DNA of 51,222 nt, taken from Candidatus Kuenenia stuttgartensis (lineage in GTDB: Bacteria; Planctomycetota; Planctomycetia; Planctomycetales; Planctomycetaceae). The DNA is taken from positions 1-51,222 of the forward strand of contig CAMDPK010000030.1 of the NCBI GenBank assembly GCA_945904015.1, in the 5' to 3' direction. Of this stretch, positions 1 through 7,658 are shown piece by piece. Each line of letters starts with the position of its first letter. Positions within the stretch are counted from its first letter, which is position 1. Under the pieces are notes generated by a model that saw only the letters and a list, made by a program, of their open reading frames with translations, was not told where the DNA came from and did not search any database. The position numbers were made by a program, and so were the translations under genes.

Positions 1-849
1 GGCTATGACATCGGCATCGAGGTCAAGGAGGGCACCGCCATCCTGACCGGTGAAGTGACCGATCCGGCTCAAAAGGACAAGGCCACGCAAGTCGCTTCGA
101 GAGCGAAGGGCGTGAAAAGAGTCGACAATCGGCTGATCGTCTCACCACCGAAAGCGGTCGCGGCGAGGCAAGCCGAGAAGGCTCAACAGGAAATTCAGCA
201 GACTTCCAACGACGCTCCGCCCACAAATCAAGAGATGGCGGAACGAATCGCCGCCGCGCTTGGCAAAGCCGGGATGAGCGGCTTCGATCTGGAAGTTCGT
301 TTCGAGGACGGCAACGCCCTGATTGGCGGTGCTGTCGCGAATCCGGCTCAGCGAGCGAGGATCACGCAAGTGGTCTCGAACCTGAACGGGATTGAAACTG
401 TGGACAACAAAGTGACGGTGTCGCCACACGCGGCTCGTCGCCCCGCTGGTCCGCCGCCGTACGCGACTCAAGCTGCGTACGGTCCTGGCCCGATGCGTGC
501 CCCGATTCATCCGGCTGCGTTCCAGCAAGAGGGTGGCCCGATGGGTGGTGGAATGCCGATGCCGCCGATCCCGATGGCTCGGTCGAATGCAGGGCAGGTC
601 TACGACTCGCCCAATCTTCCGAACCACGCCTGGCCGACTTACGCCCAGTATCCGAACTCGGCGGCAGTCTCGTACCCGAAAGAGTACAGCGCCAGCGCGT
701 GGCCCTACATCGGTCCGTTTTATCCGTATCCGCAAGTTCCGCTCGGCTGGCGATCAGCTCAGTTGGATTGGGATGATGGCCACTGGAACCTCAACTTCCG
801 GTCACGCACCGACAAGTGGTGGTGGTTCATCAGCCCGAAGAACTGGTAA
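1..849 (+). CDS. BON-domain exported protein, 5' end cut by window
   Basis: The reading frame is open from base 1, so the true start lies upstream; 282 residues are visible. Two BON (OsmY/nodulation) modules can be seen: the end of one at about residues 1-48 and a complete one at about 75-140, each with the pattern of a small beta-alpha-beta fold ending in a GI/VxxVDNxLxVSP-type strand. BON domains are thought to bind phospholipid membranes. A Pro/Gly/Tyr-rich linker follows (about 145-220). The C-terminus is rich in Trp and ends with WWWFISPKNW, a tail I associate with planctomycete exported proteins. A GTG at 55 is only an internal codon. A strong terminator follows at 885. Another BON gene lies at the far end of the window, next to a secretin gene. 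The BON call is confident; the cellular role is not known. Confidence 0.8.
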   Translation, partial: GYDIGIEVKEGTAILTGEVTDPAQKDKATQVASRAKGVKRVDNRLIVSPPKAVAARQAEKAQQEIQQTSNDAPPTNQEMAERIAAALGKAGMSGFDLEVRFEDGNALIGGAVANPAQRARITQVVSNLNGIETVDNKVTVSPHAARRPAGPPPYATQAAYGPGPMRAPIHPAAFQQEGGPMGGGMPMPPIPMARSNAGQVYDSPNLPNHAWPTYAQYPNSAAVSYPKEYSASAWPYIGPFYPYPQVPLGWRSAQLDWDDGHWNLNFRSRTDKWWWFISPKNW

Positions 850-884
850 CCAGCAACTCGACGCTGTCTGATTCTCCTTTCCCC

Positions 885-920
885 AAATCTCCGAGCGTGC
901 AGGCGCTCGGAGATTTTTCA
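885..920 (+). terminator. Intrinsic terminator after the BON gene
   Basis: A perfect 13-base-pair stem (arms 885-897 and 904-916) with a 6-base loop, followed by a T-rich run (TTTTTCATTTT). It lies 36 bases after the stop codon of the upstream BON gene, where a Rho-independent terminator would be expected. Confidence 0.85.
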
Positions 921-1097
921 TTTTGATGAGCTTCAAAGCCGCAAAGACGAAGAGCTTTGAACCTCTCGGTATTGCCGCTGCAACCGCCTCCGCATTGCAG
1001 GACCGTCAAAATCCCCAAATTCTTCCAAGTCGGCAGGGTTTAACAGCCGATGAGAGTCACACGTCCCTTCCGATTCCATCCGGGAAAAGGTGTGCCC

Positions 1098-1679
1098 ATG
1101 AAACTGATTCGACGTTTGGCGTTGCTAGTTCTCCTCGGAGCGATGAGCACCGCGTGCAGCGGCTGCGGCGGCTTTTATGTCTTCTCCAGTGCCGTCGCTA
1201 CGGCGGGAACCTTTTGCAGGTTTTGGATAACGACGCCACCAATTCCAGTGAGTGCCTACTGGCAACAGCAGATTGAAGACACCTACTGGGAAGAAGAGCG
1301 GTACACGAAAGTGCCGGTCCTTGATCCGGTCGAAGGCGAAAATGCTCCGTTGTTCTGCCTCGATCCGCCATCGTCGGACGAGATCATGCGATCGCTGCCG
1401 GATTCCGCGGCGGGTGGTTTGGCCTTCGTCGCCGAGACCTTCCGCAACAACGTCCGCATCGTTGTCGAACCGATCGTGGACCGCGTCGATGAATGCCGCT
1501 TCTATCCGCTGGCCGGCCCGGCTCGATTGCACCACTGCCACTACAAATGCACGGTCTACTACGACAAGACGATTCGATCGACTTGGCCGATCCCGTTCAG
1601 TCACGACGACGAGACAACCGAGGTCATCTACATCGACCACGATCACCTGATCCGCTGCTCCGGTCCAGACGCACCGTAA
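1098..1679 (+). CDS. Putative lipoprotein of unknown function
   Basis: The protein has 193 residues. I chose the ATG at 1098 because it is preceded by an AAAAGG ribosome site and begins a clean signal sequence: MKLIRR, then a hydrophobic stretch, then two possible lipidation cysteines (STAC and CSGC). An in-frame upstream start at 1050 would put charged residues ahead of the signal. The mature part is acidic and rich in Cys, Tyr and His. It includes a segment CHYKCTVYYDK and a C-terminal DDETTEVIYIDHDH run, which could be a metal-binding surface, but I recognise no family. It stands alone between two intrinsic terminators, so it is probably transcribed on its own. It is likely anchored to a membrane and faces the periplasm. 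Confidence 0.6.
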   Translation: MKLIRRLALLVLLGAMSTACSGCGGFYVFSSAVATAGTFCRFWITTPPIPVSAYWQQQIEDTYWEEERYTKVPVLDPVEGENAPLFCLDPPSSDEIMRSLPDSAAGGLAFVAETFRNNVRIVVEPIVDRVDECRFYPLAGPARLHHCHYKCTVYYDKTIRSTWPIPFSHDDETTEVIYIDHDHLIRCSGPDAP

Positions 1680-1706
1680 CTTGACGACAGCCAGAATCAA
1701 AAACAT

Positions 1707-1748
1707 CAAGAGCCTTGGCTTCGCGTGAAACCAAGGCTCTTGCTGTTT
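1707..1748 (+). terminator. Intrinsic terminator after the lipoprotein gene
   Basis: A 12-base-pair stem (1707-1718 with 1731-1742), a 12-base loop, then CTGTTTTG. It lies 27 bases past the lipoprotein stop codon. Since the next gene is on the other strand and converges, the hairpin may act in both directions. Confidence 0.8.
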
Positions 1749-1826
1749 TGTAAATGTGCGCGGCCAAACGACTCAACTCACCTGCCCGGACGGGCGACGG
1801 GAACGATGAAGTTCCAGAAACCAACT

Positions 1827-2429
1827 TCACGACTGAATCGGGCGACAGTGCTCGGCGATTCGTAGTTGCCACTCCCGGGACAAAAGGGCGAACAGAAACT
1901 CGCTACACCACGCACCCTTGAACCACACATGCTCGACGTAGTGAGCTTCTTTCCGAAAACCGAGGCGCTGCAACAGGTCGGCTGCGGGGCGATTCTCAGC
2001 GTCAGTGACCGCGGTAACTCGGTGCTTGCCCAATTGGCCGAACACGAACTCCAGAATACTGCCCAGAACCTCTGTCGCCAGCCCGCGACCCTGATGAGTT
2101 GGAGCCAACGTGATGCCAATCTCCACCTGTTCGAGATCGTCCTCTCGGAAGTGGATGCCGCAGTCACCAACCACTGTGGCCGACTCGACCGGAACCACTG
2201 CCAGTTGGAGCCAGGTACCGGAGGTGCCCGGAACAACTGCCGATTGTTCAGCAATCAACCGATCCGCATCGGACAACGTGAACGACTCCCACGATTGGAA
2301 TCGGGCAACCTCCGGAAGAGCACGGTACGCACAGATGGCCGCCGCGTCCTCCGGACGGAGCCGACGGAGACAGAGTCGCGGTGACCACAATTCCAATGGT
2401 TCAATCACTGACGTTTCCTCCTCCGCCAA
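1827..2429 (-). CDS. GNAT-family N-acetyltransferase (RimJ/RimL-like)
   Basis: The 200-residue protein has the layout of the Acetyltransf_3 branch of the GNAT superfamily. The N-terminus carries the LxLRRLRPEDAAAI strand-helix typical of RimJ/RimL-type enzymes. The acetyl-CoA pyrophosphate-binding loop follows as HQGRGLATE, with the helix behind it and NRPAADLLQRLGFRKEA near the C-terminus. Such enzymes move an acetyl group from acetyl-CoA to an amine, for example a ribosomal protein N-terminus or a small molecule; the substrate cannot be told from sequence. It is transcribed away from hpnE across a 146-base gap that must hold both promoters, and it converges on the lipoprotein gene. Confidence 0.85.
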   Translation of the reverse strand: MAEEETSVIEPLELWSPRLCLRRLRPEDAAAICAYRALPEVARFQSWESFTLSDADRLIAEQSAVVPGTSGTWLQLAVVPVESATVVGDCGIHFREDDLEQVEIGITLAPTHQGRGLATEVLGSILEFVFGQLGKHRVTAVTDAENRPAADLLQRLGFRKEAHYVEHVWFKGAWCSEFLFALLSREWQLRIAEHCRPIQS

Positions 2430-2575
2430 GACTTTGTGTCAATCACACACGAGCCATCGCAGTCTGACCGAAATGGATTCACTGTTGGCTTGGCGAATCA
2501 ACGTCTCGTTCCGTTTTCAGTTTGTCAATCGGCACGATGATGCCGATCGGTTGGCGAGTCCGCTACAGTGTCTGC

Positions 2576-4000
2576 ATGGGCGACGTGATCGTGATTGGCG
2601 GAGGCTTGGCGGGGCTGGCAACGAGCGTGGCGCTGGCTCAGGCCGGCGTGAAGGTCACGTTGCTGGAGTCGCGGCCTCGGCTCGGGGGACGAGCCAGTTC
2701 ATTCGAGGATGCGTCGACCGGCGAGTTGATCGACAACTGCCAGCATGTCGCGATGGGCTGCTGCACCAACTTTCAACATTTCTGCCGAGTGACCGGCATT
2801 GATGATTCGTTTCGCCGAGAGCAAGAACTGTTTTTTGTCGCGCCACCGACAGTCACGACGAACAATCATCCCGACGTTTGCCGCTTCTCGGCGATGCCGT
2901 TGCCCGCGCCGTTGCATCTGGCGACGGCATTTTTGCGACTGAGTTATTTGACGTTGCGAGAGAAACTGGCATTGGCTCGCGGCCTCAAGGCATTGGCTAG
3001 CGAACGAGCAGAAACCGCACGCCAAACAAACTTCGCCGACTGGTTGACCGAGCAACGTCAGCCGGCAAGTGTCATCGAACGCTTTTGGTGCGTCGTCTTG
3101 GTGAGCGCGCTGAGCGAGTCGCTCGATCGCGTTTCGGTGGCCGCAGGGCGAAAAGTGTTTGTCGATGGATTTCTTGCGAACAGACACGGCTGGGAGGTGT
3201 GGCTGCCGACCGTGCCGCTCGACGAGTTGTACTCCGGCCAACTGACTCGGTGGCTGATGTCACACGGCGTGGAAGTGCGGTTGAAGTCGGGCGTCGAACG
3301 GCTGGTCTTGGAAAATGACCGCGTCGCTGCGGTCGAGCTTCGCAACGGCGAACATCTCTCGGCCCAGCAATTCGTGTTGGCTGTTCCTCAGCACCGCGTT
3401 CGCTCGTTCTTGCCGGACGAATGGCAAGACAAGCCTCCGTTCAACCGGCTCGATCAACTGGAAACGGCCCCGATCGCCAGCGTGCATTTGTGGTTCGACA
3501 GGCCCATCACGGAGTTGCCACACGCGGTGTTGGTCGGACGGCTGAGCCATTGGATGTTCAATCGGGCGAGGGGCGAGGGGCGAGAGGCGAGGGGCGAGAG
3601 AACACCGCCGAACTACTATCAAGTCGTGATCAGCAACGCTCGCGAAGTGGCCGAGCGTTCGCAGGTGGAAGTCATTGCGGAAGTCGTGTCCGAATTGAAA
3701 GCGATCTGGCCGGAGGCGGCCTCTGCCGTGTTGCTGCACTCGCGGATGATCGTCGAGCACAAAGCGGTCTTCTCGCCGCTGCCTAGCTCGGATGAGTTGC
3801 GACCCGCTCAGCAATCACCGATCGCTAACCTGCAATTGGCCGGTGATTGGACTCAGACCGGCTGGCCGGCCACGATGGAAGGAGCCGTGCGCAGCGGGTT
3901 TCTCGCGGCGGAAAACATCGCGAGATTGTTCGGCCGTAACGCGAGCATGCTTCAACCGGACTTGCCGGTCTCGTGGCTGACACGCTGGTGGCTGGGATGA
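2576..4000 (+). CDS. hpnE: Squalene-associated FAD-dependent desaturase (hydroxysqualene dehydroxylase)
   Basis: This is a 474-residue FAD protein of the amine-oxidase/phytoene-desaturase fold. The dinucleotide motif VIVIGGGLAGLA starts at residue 3, followed by ESRPRLGGRASSF, and the C-terminal FAD segment reads LAGDWTQTGWPATMEGAVRSG. The pattern DNCQHVAMGCCTNF after the first FAD region is typical of HpnE, which reduces hydroxysqualene to squalene in hopanoid/sterol biosynthesis. The ATG at 2576 is preferred because the FAD motif then sits at the N-terminus. Its usual partners hpnC and hpnD are not in the window. The segment NRARGEGREARGER (about residues 329-342) is encoded by a seven-base tandem repeat and looks like an insertion in a loop of the family. 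Confidence 0.85.
   Translation: MGDVIVIGGGLAGLATSVALAQAGVKVTLLESRPRLGGRASSFEDASTGELIDNCQHVAMGCCTNFQHFCRVTGIDDSFRREQELFFVAPPTVTTNNHPDVCRFSAMPLPAPLHLATAFLRLSYLTLREKLALARGLKALASERAETARQTNFADWLTEQRQPASVIERFWCVVLVSALSESLDRVSVAAGRKVFVDGFLANRHGWEVWLPTVPLDELYSGQLTRWLMSHGVEVRLKSGVERLVLENDRVAAVELRNGEHLSAQQFVLAVPQHRVRSFLPDEWQDKPPFNRLDQLETAPIASVHLWFDRPITELPHAVLVGRLSHWMFNRARGEGREARGERTPPNYYQVVISNAREVAERSQVEVIAEVVSELKAIWPEAASAVLLHSRMIVEHKAVFSPLPSSDELRPAQQSPIANLQLAGDWTQTGWPATMEGAVRSGFLAAENIARLFGRNASMLQPDLPVSWLTRWWLG
3564..3598 (+). repeat. Heptanucleotide tandem repeat inside hpnE
   Basis: Five head-to-tail copies of GGGCGAG; the fourth has A for G at its first base. The 35-base tract is not a multiple of three, so gain or loss of one unit would shift the hpnE reading frame. 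It encodes an Arg/Glu/Gly-rich stretch. Confidence 0.9.
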
Positions 4001-4147
4001 CGCGACCTCGTCCGCAGTGACCGCCTGAGACTGTCGGCGACGGCAGTTGAGTGATTATCGTGTCCAAGCCGCATTCTGCGGGCCGCGTTCTGCGTGCAGC
4101 AATCATTCGCTCGATTTCAAAATCTGGATGACAGCAGGAGGTGAGTG

Positions 4148-6466
4148 ATGACTCGCCAACGAAACGTGCTGGATCAAAGTTCGAGGTTGGTGCGGATGCT
4201 GTTGACGGCCAGCATCATTCTGGTCACGTCCGAGCTGTCGGCGGTACGAGCCGTCGCAGCAGAGACGGTCGAAATTCCCGGTGAGCCGATCAAGATCAAG
4301 CCGGGCGATCCTTTGAGCGGACGCGCACTGGTTCAGCGACCGGCGCGAATCAACGGCGTGATGAGTTGGACGCTGGAGACTCGGCGGCATCGCGGCGCGA
4401 TGTATCACGTCTCGATCAGTCCTGATGGCCTGACGCTGGCGACCGGAGGACTCGATGGCACGATCCGCTTGTGGGATGTTGAGACCGGTAAGTTTTTGAA
4501 GTGTCTGCTGGGACACAACAGCTACGTTTACCGGTTGGCCTGGTCGCCCGATGGCAATACGTTGGCCTCGGCCGGCGCACACGATGGAAGTTGCGGCCTG
4601 TGGGACGTCAAGACCGGCGTGCTGCGACGCGCGATCCGCAGCCCGCATGGAGTGGTCACGTATGTCGCGTGGTCGCCCAACGGCCGGCAAATCGCTTTTT
4701 CGACAGGCAATAGCGGCCACATGCTGGTGTACGACGTCGTGCGGGGCGAGTTCATCAACAACGACAAGGACAAGGAGGTCGCGTTGGGGGTCGGGATCGT
4801 GTCGCTGGCTTGGTCTCCGGACGGTCAGTTCGTGGGATTCGTCAGCACATCAACGCCAGTCAGCTTGTGGCAACTCTCGGCCGTGAGGCAGAACAAATTT
4901 TTGCTGACCGAAGGTGACATCACTCATGCGTTGGCGTTTTCTCGCGACGGCAAAGAGGTGGCGGTGGCCGGCGCGAAGGGCATCCGTGTTTACAACTTCG
5001 AGACCGAGATGGTCGCGCGAACGATCGAGTCCCCCGCAACGTCAGTGGCGTACTCGCCCGATGGAAAAATGCTCGCGTCAGCCCCGTCGAATGGTGTCGT
5101 GCAACTGTGGGAGGCTGAAACCGGCAAAGCAATCAAGACGTTGACCGGCAGCGCAACCTCGTCCCTTTCGTGGTCCGCCGACAGCAAGCTGCTCGCGACC
5201 ACCACGATCACGACGGCAGTTGTCTGGGACGTAGAATCGGCGAAGCCCAAACAGACATTCGATGCTTGCGGCATCTATCCGCCAATTTGGTCTCCCGGCA
5301 AACCATTCATCAACGGCACCTACACGAACACCCCTTCCGTATGCGATCCGGCTTCGGGAAAGTTGCTGGCGAAACTCGAAGGGCATACGGCTCCCGTGTA
5401 CGCCTTCGGATGGTCACGCGACGGCAAGATGCTGGCGACTGGTTCGGCGGATGCGACCGTGCGGCTGTGGGACGCGACCTCCGGTGCATCGTTGGCAACC
5501 TACAAAGGTCACACGGCGTCGGTGCATGCCGTGACCTGGATGCCCGATGGCAAATCACTGGCCTCCGCGTCCTCAGACAAGACCGTTCGAGTTTGGAAAG
5601 CTCCCGAAAAGAAATCCGCCGCGGGAAAGAAGTCTGATGAAGACAAGTCCGCCGAAACATCCGGCACGACGGCACCGCCCGCCGAGACCAAACCCGCTGA
5701 GACCAAAGCCACCAAGAAGTCCGTCGGCAAAAAAGATGCGAAAGACCCGAACGATCCACTGATTCAGGAATTCAAAGGACACACGGGACCGGTCACGCTG
5801 TTGGCCGCTCCGTCGGCGGCGAAGTTGCTGGCTTCGGGCAGTTCCGACAAGACGCTCCGAATTTGGAACCTGACGTCCAACAAGCCCGCGGCCACGATCG
5901 ACATCGCATACCCGGTGCTCGCGGCTGCTTTTTCACCCGATGGAAAAGTCCTGGGGTCCAGTGGTGCCGACGAGGGATTGAACTTCTGGAATCCGGGCAC
6001 CGGCAAGCTCATCAAGTCCACCGTGAAGACAAGCTCGCATTCCACCATCTCGACGCTAGCGTGGTCTCCGAATGGATCGCTCATCGCGGTGGGACGACGC
6101 GGCCACTCGTTGCAGTTGTGGGACATCCAAGCGGACAAAGCGGTTCACACGCTGGTCGCGATGGCTCCCGTGATCTCCGCGACGTGGACTCCCAGCGGAC
6201 AGACCGTGAGCGCCGGCTGCGAAGATCGCACGGTTCGATTTTGGAATGCCGCCAAGGGTGAACTCGTCGGCCACTTGATCGCCGAAGAGGGCCAAGTCGC
6301 CGCCGTCTCTGCGGAAGGACACTTCAAAGCGGAACCCGGAATCGAAGCCGAGCTGTTCTACGTCGCACAAACCGACAAGTCGCAAGAGACGCTGTCGATC
6401 TCGGACTTCGTTGCCAAATCCAAATGGAAGAACAACCCTGCGCAAGCAGCGGTGATTGGGAAGTGA
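4148..6466 (+). CDS. Exported WD40-repeat protein with 14 blades
   Basis: The protein has 772 residues. The ATG at 4148 follows AGGAGG with a six-base gap, while the overlapping GTG at 4145 is too close to that site. A signal peptide covers about residues 1-38 (hydrophobic core LLTASIILV, then AVAAETV). I count about 14 WD40-type repeats with WSPDG turns and WD/WN endings, enough for two seven-blade propellers. Blades 10 and 11 are separated by a Lys/Ala/Pro/Glu-rich linker at about 484-537. The C-terminal 60 residues after the last blade are not WD40-like. Such proteins are scaffolds for protein contacts; location is probably periplasmic or surface. No enzyme domain is visible. It converges on the UbiA gene with a 33-base gap. 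Confidence 0.88.
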   Translation: MTRQRNVLDQSSRLVRMLLTASIILVTSELSAVRAVAAETVEIPGEPIKIKPGDPLSGRALVQRPARINGVMSWTLETRRHRGAMYHVSISPDGLTLATGGLDGTIRLWDVETGKFLKCLLGHNSYVYRLAWSPDGNTLASAGAHDGSCGLWDVKTGVLRRAIRSPHGVVTYVAWSPNGRQIAFSTGNSGHMLVYDVVRGEFINNDKDKEVALGVGIVSLAWSPDGQFVGFVSTSTPVSLWQLSAVRQNKFLLTEGDITHALAFSRDGKEVAVAGAKGIRVYNFETEMVARTIESPATSVAYSPDGKMLASAPSNGVVQLWEAETGKAIKTLTGSATSSLSWSADSKLLATTTITTAVVWDVESAKPKQTFDACGIYPPIWSPGKPFINGTYTNTPSVCDPASGKLLAKLEGHTAPVYAFGWSRDGKMLATGSADATVRLWDATSGASLATYKGHTASVHAVTWMPDGKSLASASSDKTVRVWKAPEKKSAAGKKSDEDKSAETSGTTAPPAETKPAETKATKKSVGKKDAKDPNDPLIQEFKGHTGPVTLLAAPSAAKLLASGSSDKTLRIWNLTSNKPAATIDIAYPVLAAAFSPDGKVLGSSGADEGLNFWNPGTGKLIKSTVKTSSHSTISTLAWSPNGSLIAVGRRGHSLQLWDIQADKAVHTLVAMAPVISATWTPSGQTVSAGCEDRTVRFWNAAKGELVGHLIAEEGQVAAVSAEGHFKAEPGIEAELFYVAQTDKSQETLSISDFVAKSKWKNNPAQAAVIGK

Positions 6467-6499
6467 CCGCGCGACCGAAGCGGATGTCCGGCTCGCCAA

Positions 6500-7363
6500 T
6501 TATTGGTGCCACCAAAGGTCCGCCACACTGAGCAGCAGCAGACCGACACCAATCACTGCATTGACGTTGAAGAACGCCACGCCGACACGGCTGAGATCGT
6601 CCGGCCGGACAAGCCAATGCTCGTAAGCCAGCAGCAGCGTCACGCCGACGATGCCGACCAAGAAAAACGTCCCCAAGCCGGCGACGTACCAAAACGCGAA
6701 CAGGCTGATCGCGGTCAACAGGTGACTCAACGCGGCGAGCTTCAAGGCTCGCGGGATGCCCCAGCGAGCCGGGATGCTGCGAAGCTGATTCGACTTGTCG
6801 AAGTCCGCGTCCTGGCAGGCGTACAAGATGTCGAAGCCGCCGACCCAGAAGAACACGACCGCCGCGAGGCTCACCGGAATCCAGGCCACCTCGCCCCGAA
6901 TCGCAATCCAGGCCGCGATCGGCGAGAGCATCAACGCGGCTGACAACCAGTAGTGGCACCAGTTCGTGAACCGCTTCGCGTACGAATAGCCCAACAAGAA
7001 CAACAGCACCGGGACCGCTAACCGGACTGGCCACAGGTTCGGCAGGAACAACAGCGTCGAGGCAATGAATCCCGCGCTGCATGCGACTGTGAACAGCACA
7101 ACCGTCGTGCCGCTGAGCAAACCGGCGGGCAGATGCCGAGTCGCCGTGCGCGGGTTGGCGGCGTCGAACTTCCAATCGACCAACCGATTGAATGCCATCG
7201 CCGCCGAACGAGCAAAGACCATGCACAACAAAATACCCGCTAGTTCCCGACCAGCGAACGGCTCCGCTCGTCCATGCCAAGCCAGGATCGCGGCCAGCAA
7301 TGCGAACGGCAGCGCGAAGACCGTGTGGCTGAAGCGGATCAGTTCGAGGAGGTGGCGGAGCAT
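6500..7363 (-). CDS. UbiA-family aromatic prenyltransferase, probably for menaquinone
   Basis: This integral membrane protein of 287 residues has about eight hydrophobic segments. Both Asp-rich motifs of the UbiA family are present: NRLVDWKFD (NxxxDxxxD) near residue 62, and a second DADFD within YACQDADFDKSN near residue 183. The family attaches a polyprenyl chain to an aromatic acid. The N-terminus (HLLELIRFSHTVFALPFAL) and the IPARWG segment resemble the 4-hydroxybenzoate prenyltransferase branch that occurs in futalosine-pathway organisms (MqnP-like). Because mqnE is also in this window, a role in menaquinone rather than ubiquinone synthesis is likely, but this is inference. An AGGAGG-like signal is not obvious before the ATG. 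The gene is divergent from the LptD-like gene. Confidence 0.82.
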   Translation of the reverse strand: MLRHLLELIRFSHTVFALPFALLAAILAWHGRAEPFAGRELAGILLCMVFARSAAMAFNRLVDWKFDAANPRTATRHLPAGLLSGTTVVLFTVACSAGFIASTLLFLPNLWPVRLAVPVLLFLLGYSYAKRFTNWCHYWLSAALMLSPIAAWIAIRGEVAWIPVSLAAVVFFWVGGFDILYACQDADFDKSNQLRSIPARWGIPRALKLAALSHLLTAISLFAFWYVAGLGTFFLVGIVGVTLLLAYEHWLVRPDDLSRVGVAFFNVNAVIGVGLLLLSVADLWWHQ

Positions 7364-7371
7364 GGTGGGTC

Positions 7372-7406
7372 AGAAAGCAGAAGGCAGTAGGCAGGGGACA
7401 GCAGGC
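7372..7406 (+). repeat. Degenerate heptamer repeat upstream of the UbiA gene
   Basis: Five imperfect seven-base units (AGAAAGC, AGAAGGC, AGTAGGC, AGGGGAC, AGCAGGC) immediately upstream of the prenyltransferase start. The first units are the reverse complement of the repeat at 7475-7516, so the two tracts could pair into a long hairpin within the divergent promoter region. Confidence 0.75.
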
Positions 7407-7474
7407 AAAACCGAGCAATGAAAAGGTAGGCTGTCCTGAGAACTGCGGAAAGCCAGCGCAGTCACGAAGTCTAC

Positions 7475-7516
7475 CTGCCTTCTGCTTTCTGCTTTCTGCT
7501 TTCTGCTTTCCGCCTT
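7475..7516 (+). repeat. Heptanucleotide tandem repeat (CTGCTTT)n
   Basis: Six seven-base units: four perfect CTGCTTT copies flanked by CTGCCTT and CCGCCTT. It lies in the gap between the divergent UbiA and LptD-like genes. The rest of that 295-base gap shows no further gene. Confidence 0.9.
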
Positions 7517-7658
7517 CAGAAACGCTCTGGACCCATTTCAGCGACCGCTCCTATAACCCCGCCCCCTTCCGGCGGCAGACTTTGCCGTTGGTCTGCCTGT
7601 CTTGTTTCCACTCGTGAGTTGTTCCCGCCTTTGTTGTCTTTGCCCATCGGGAGTCCCC

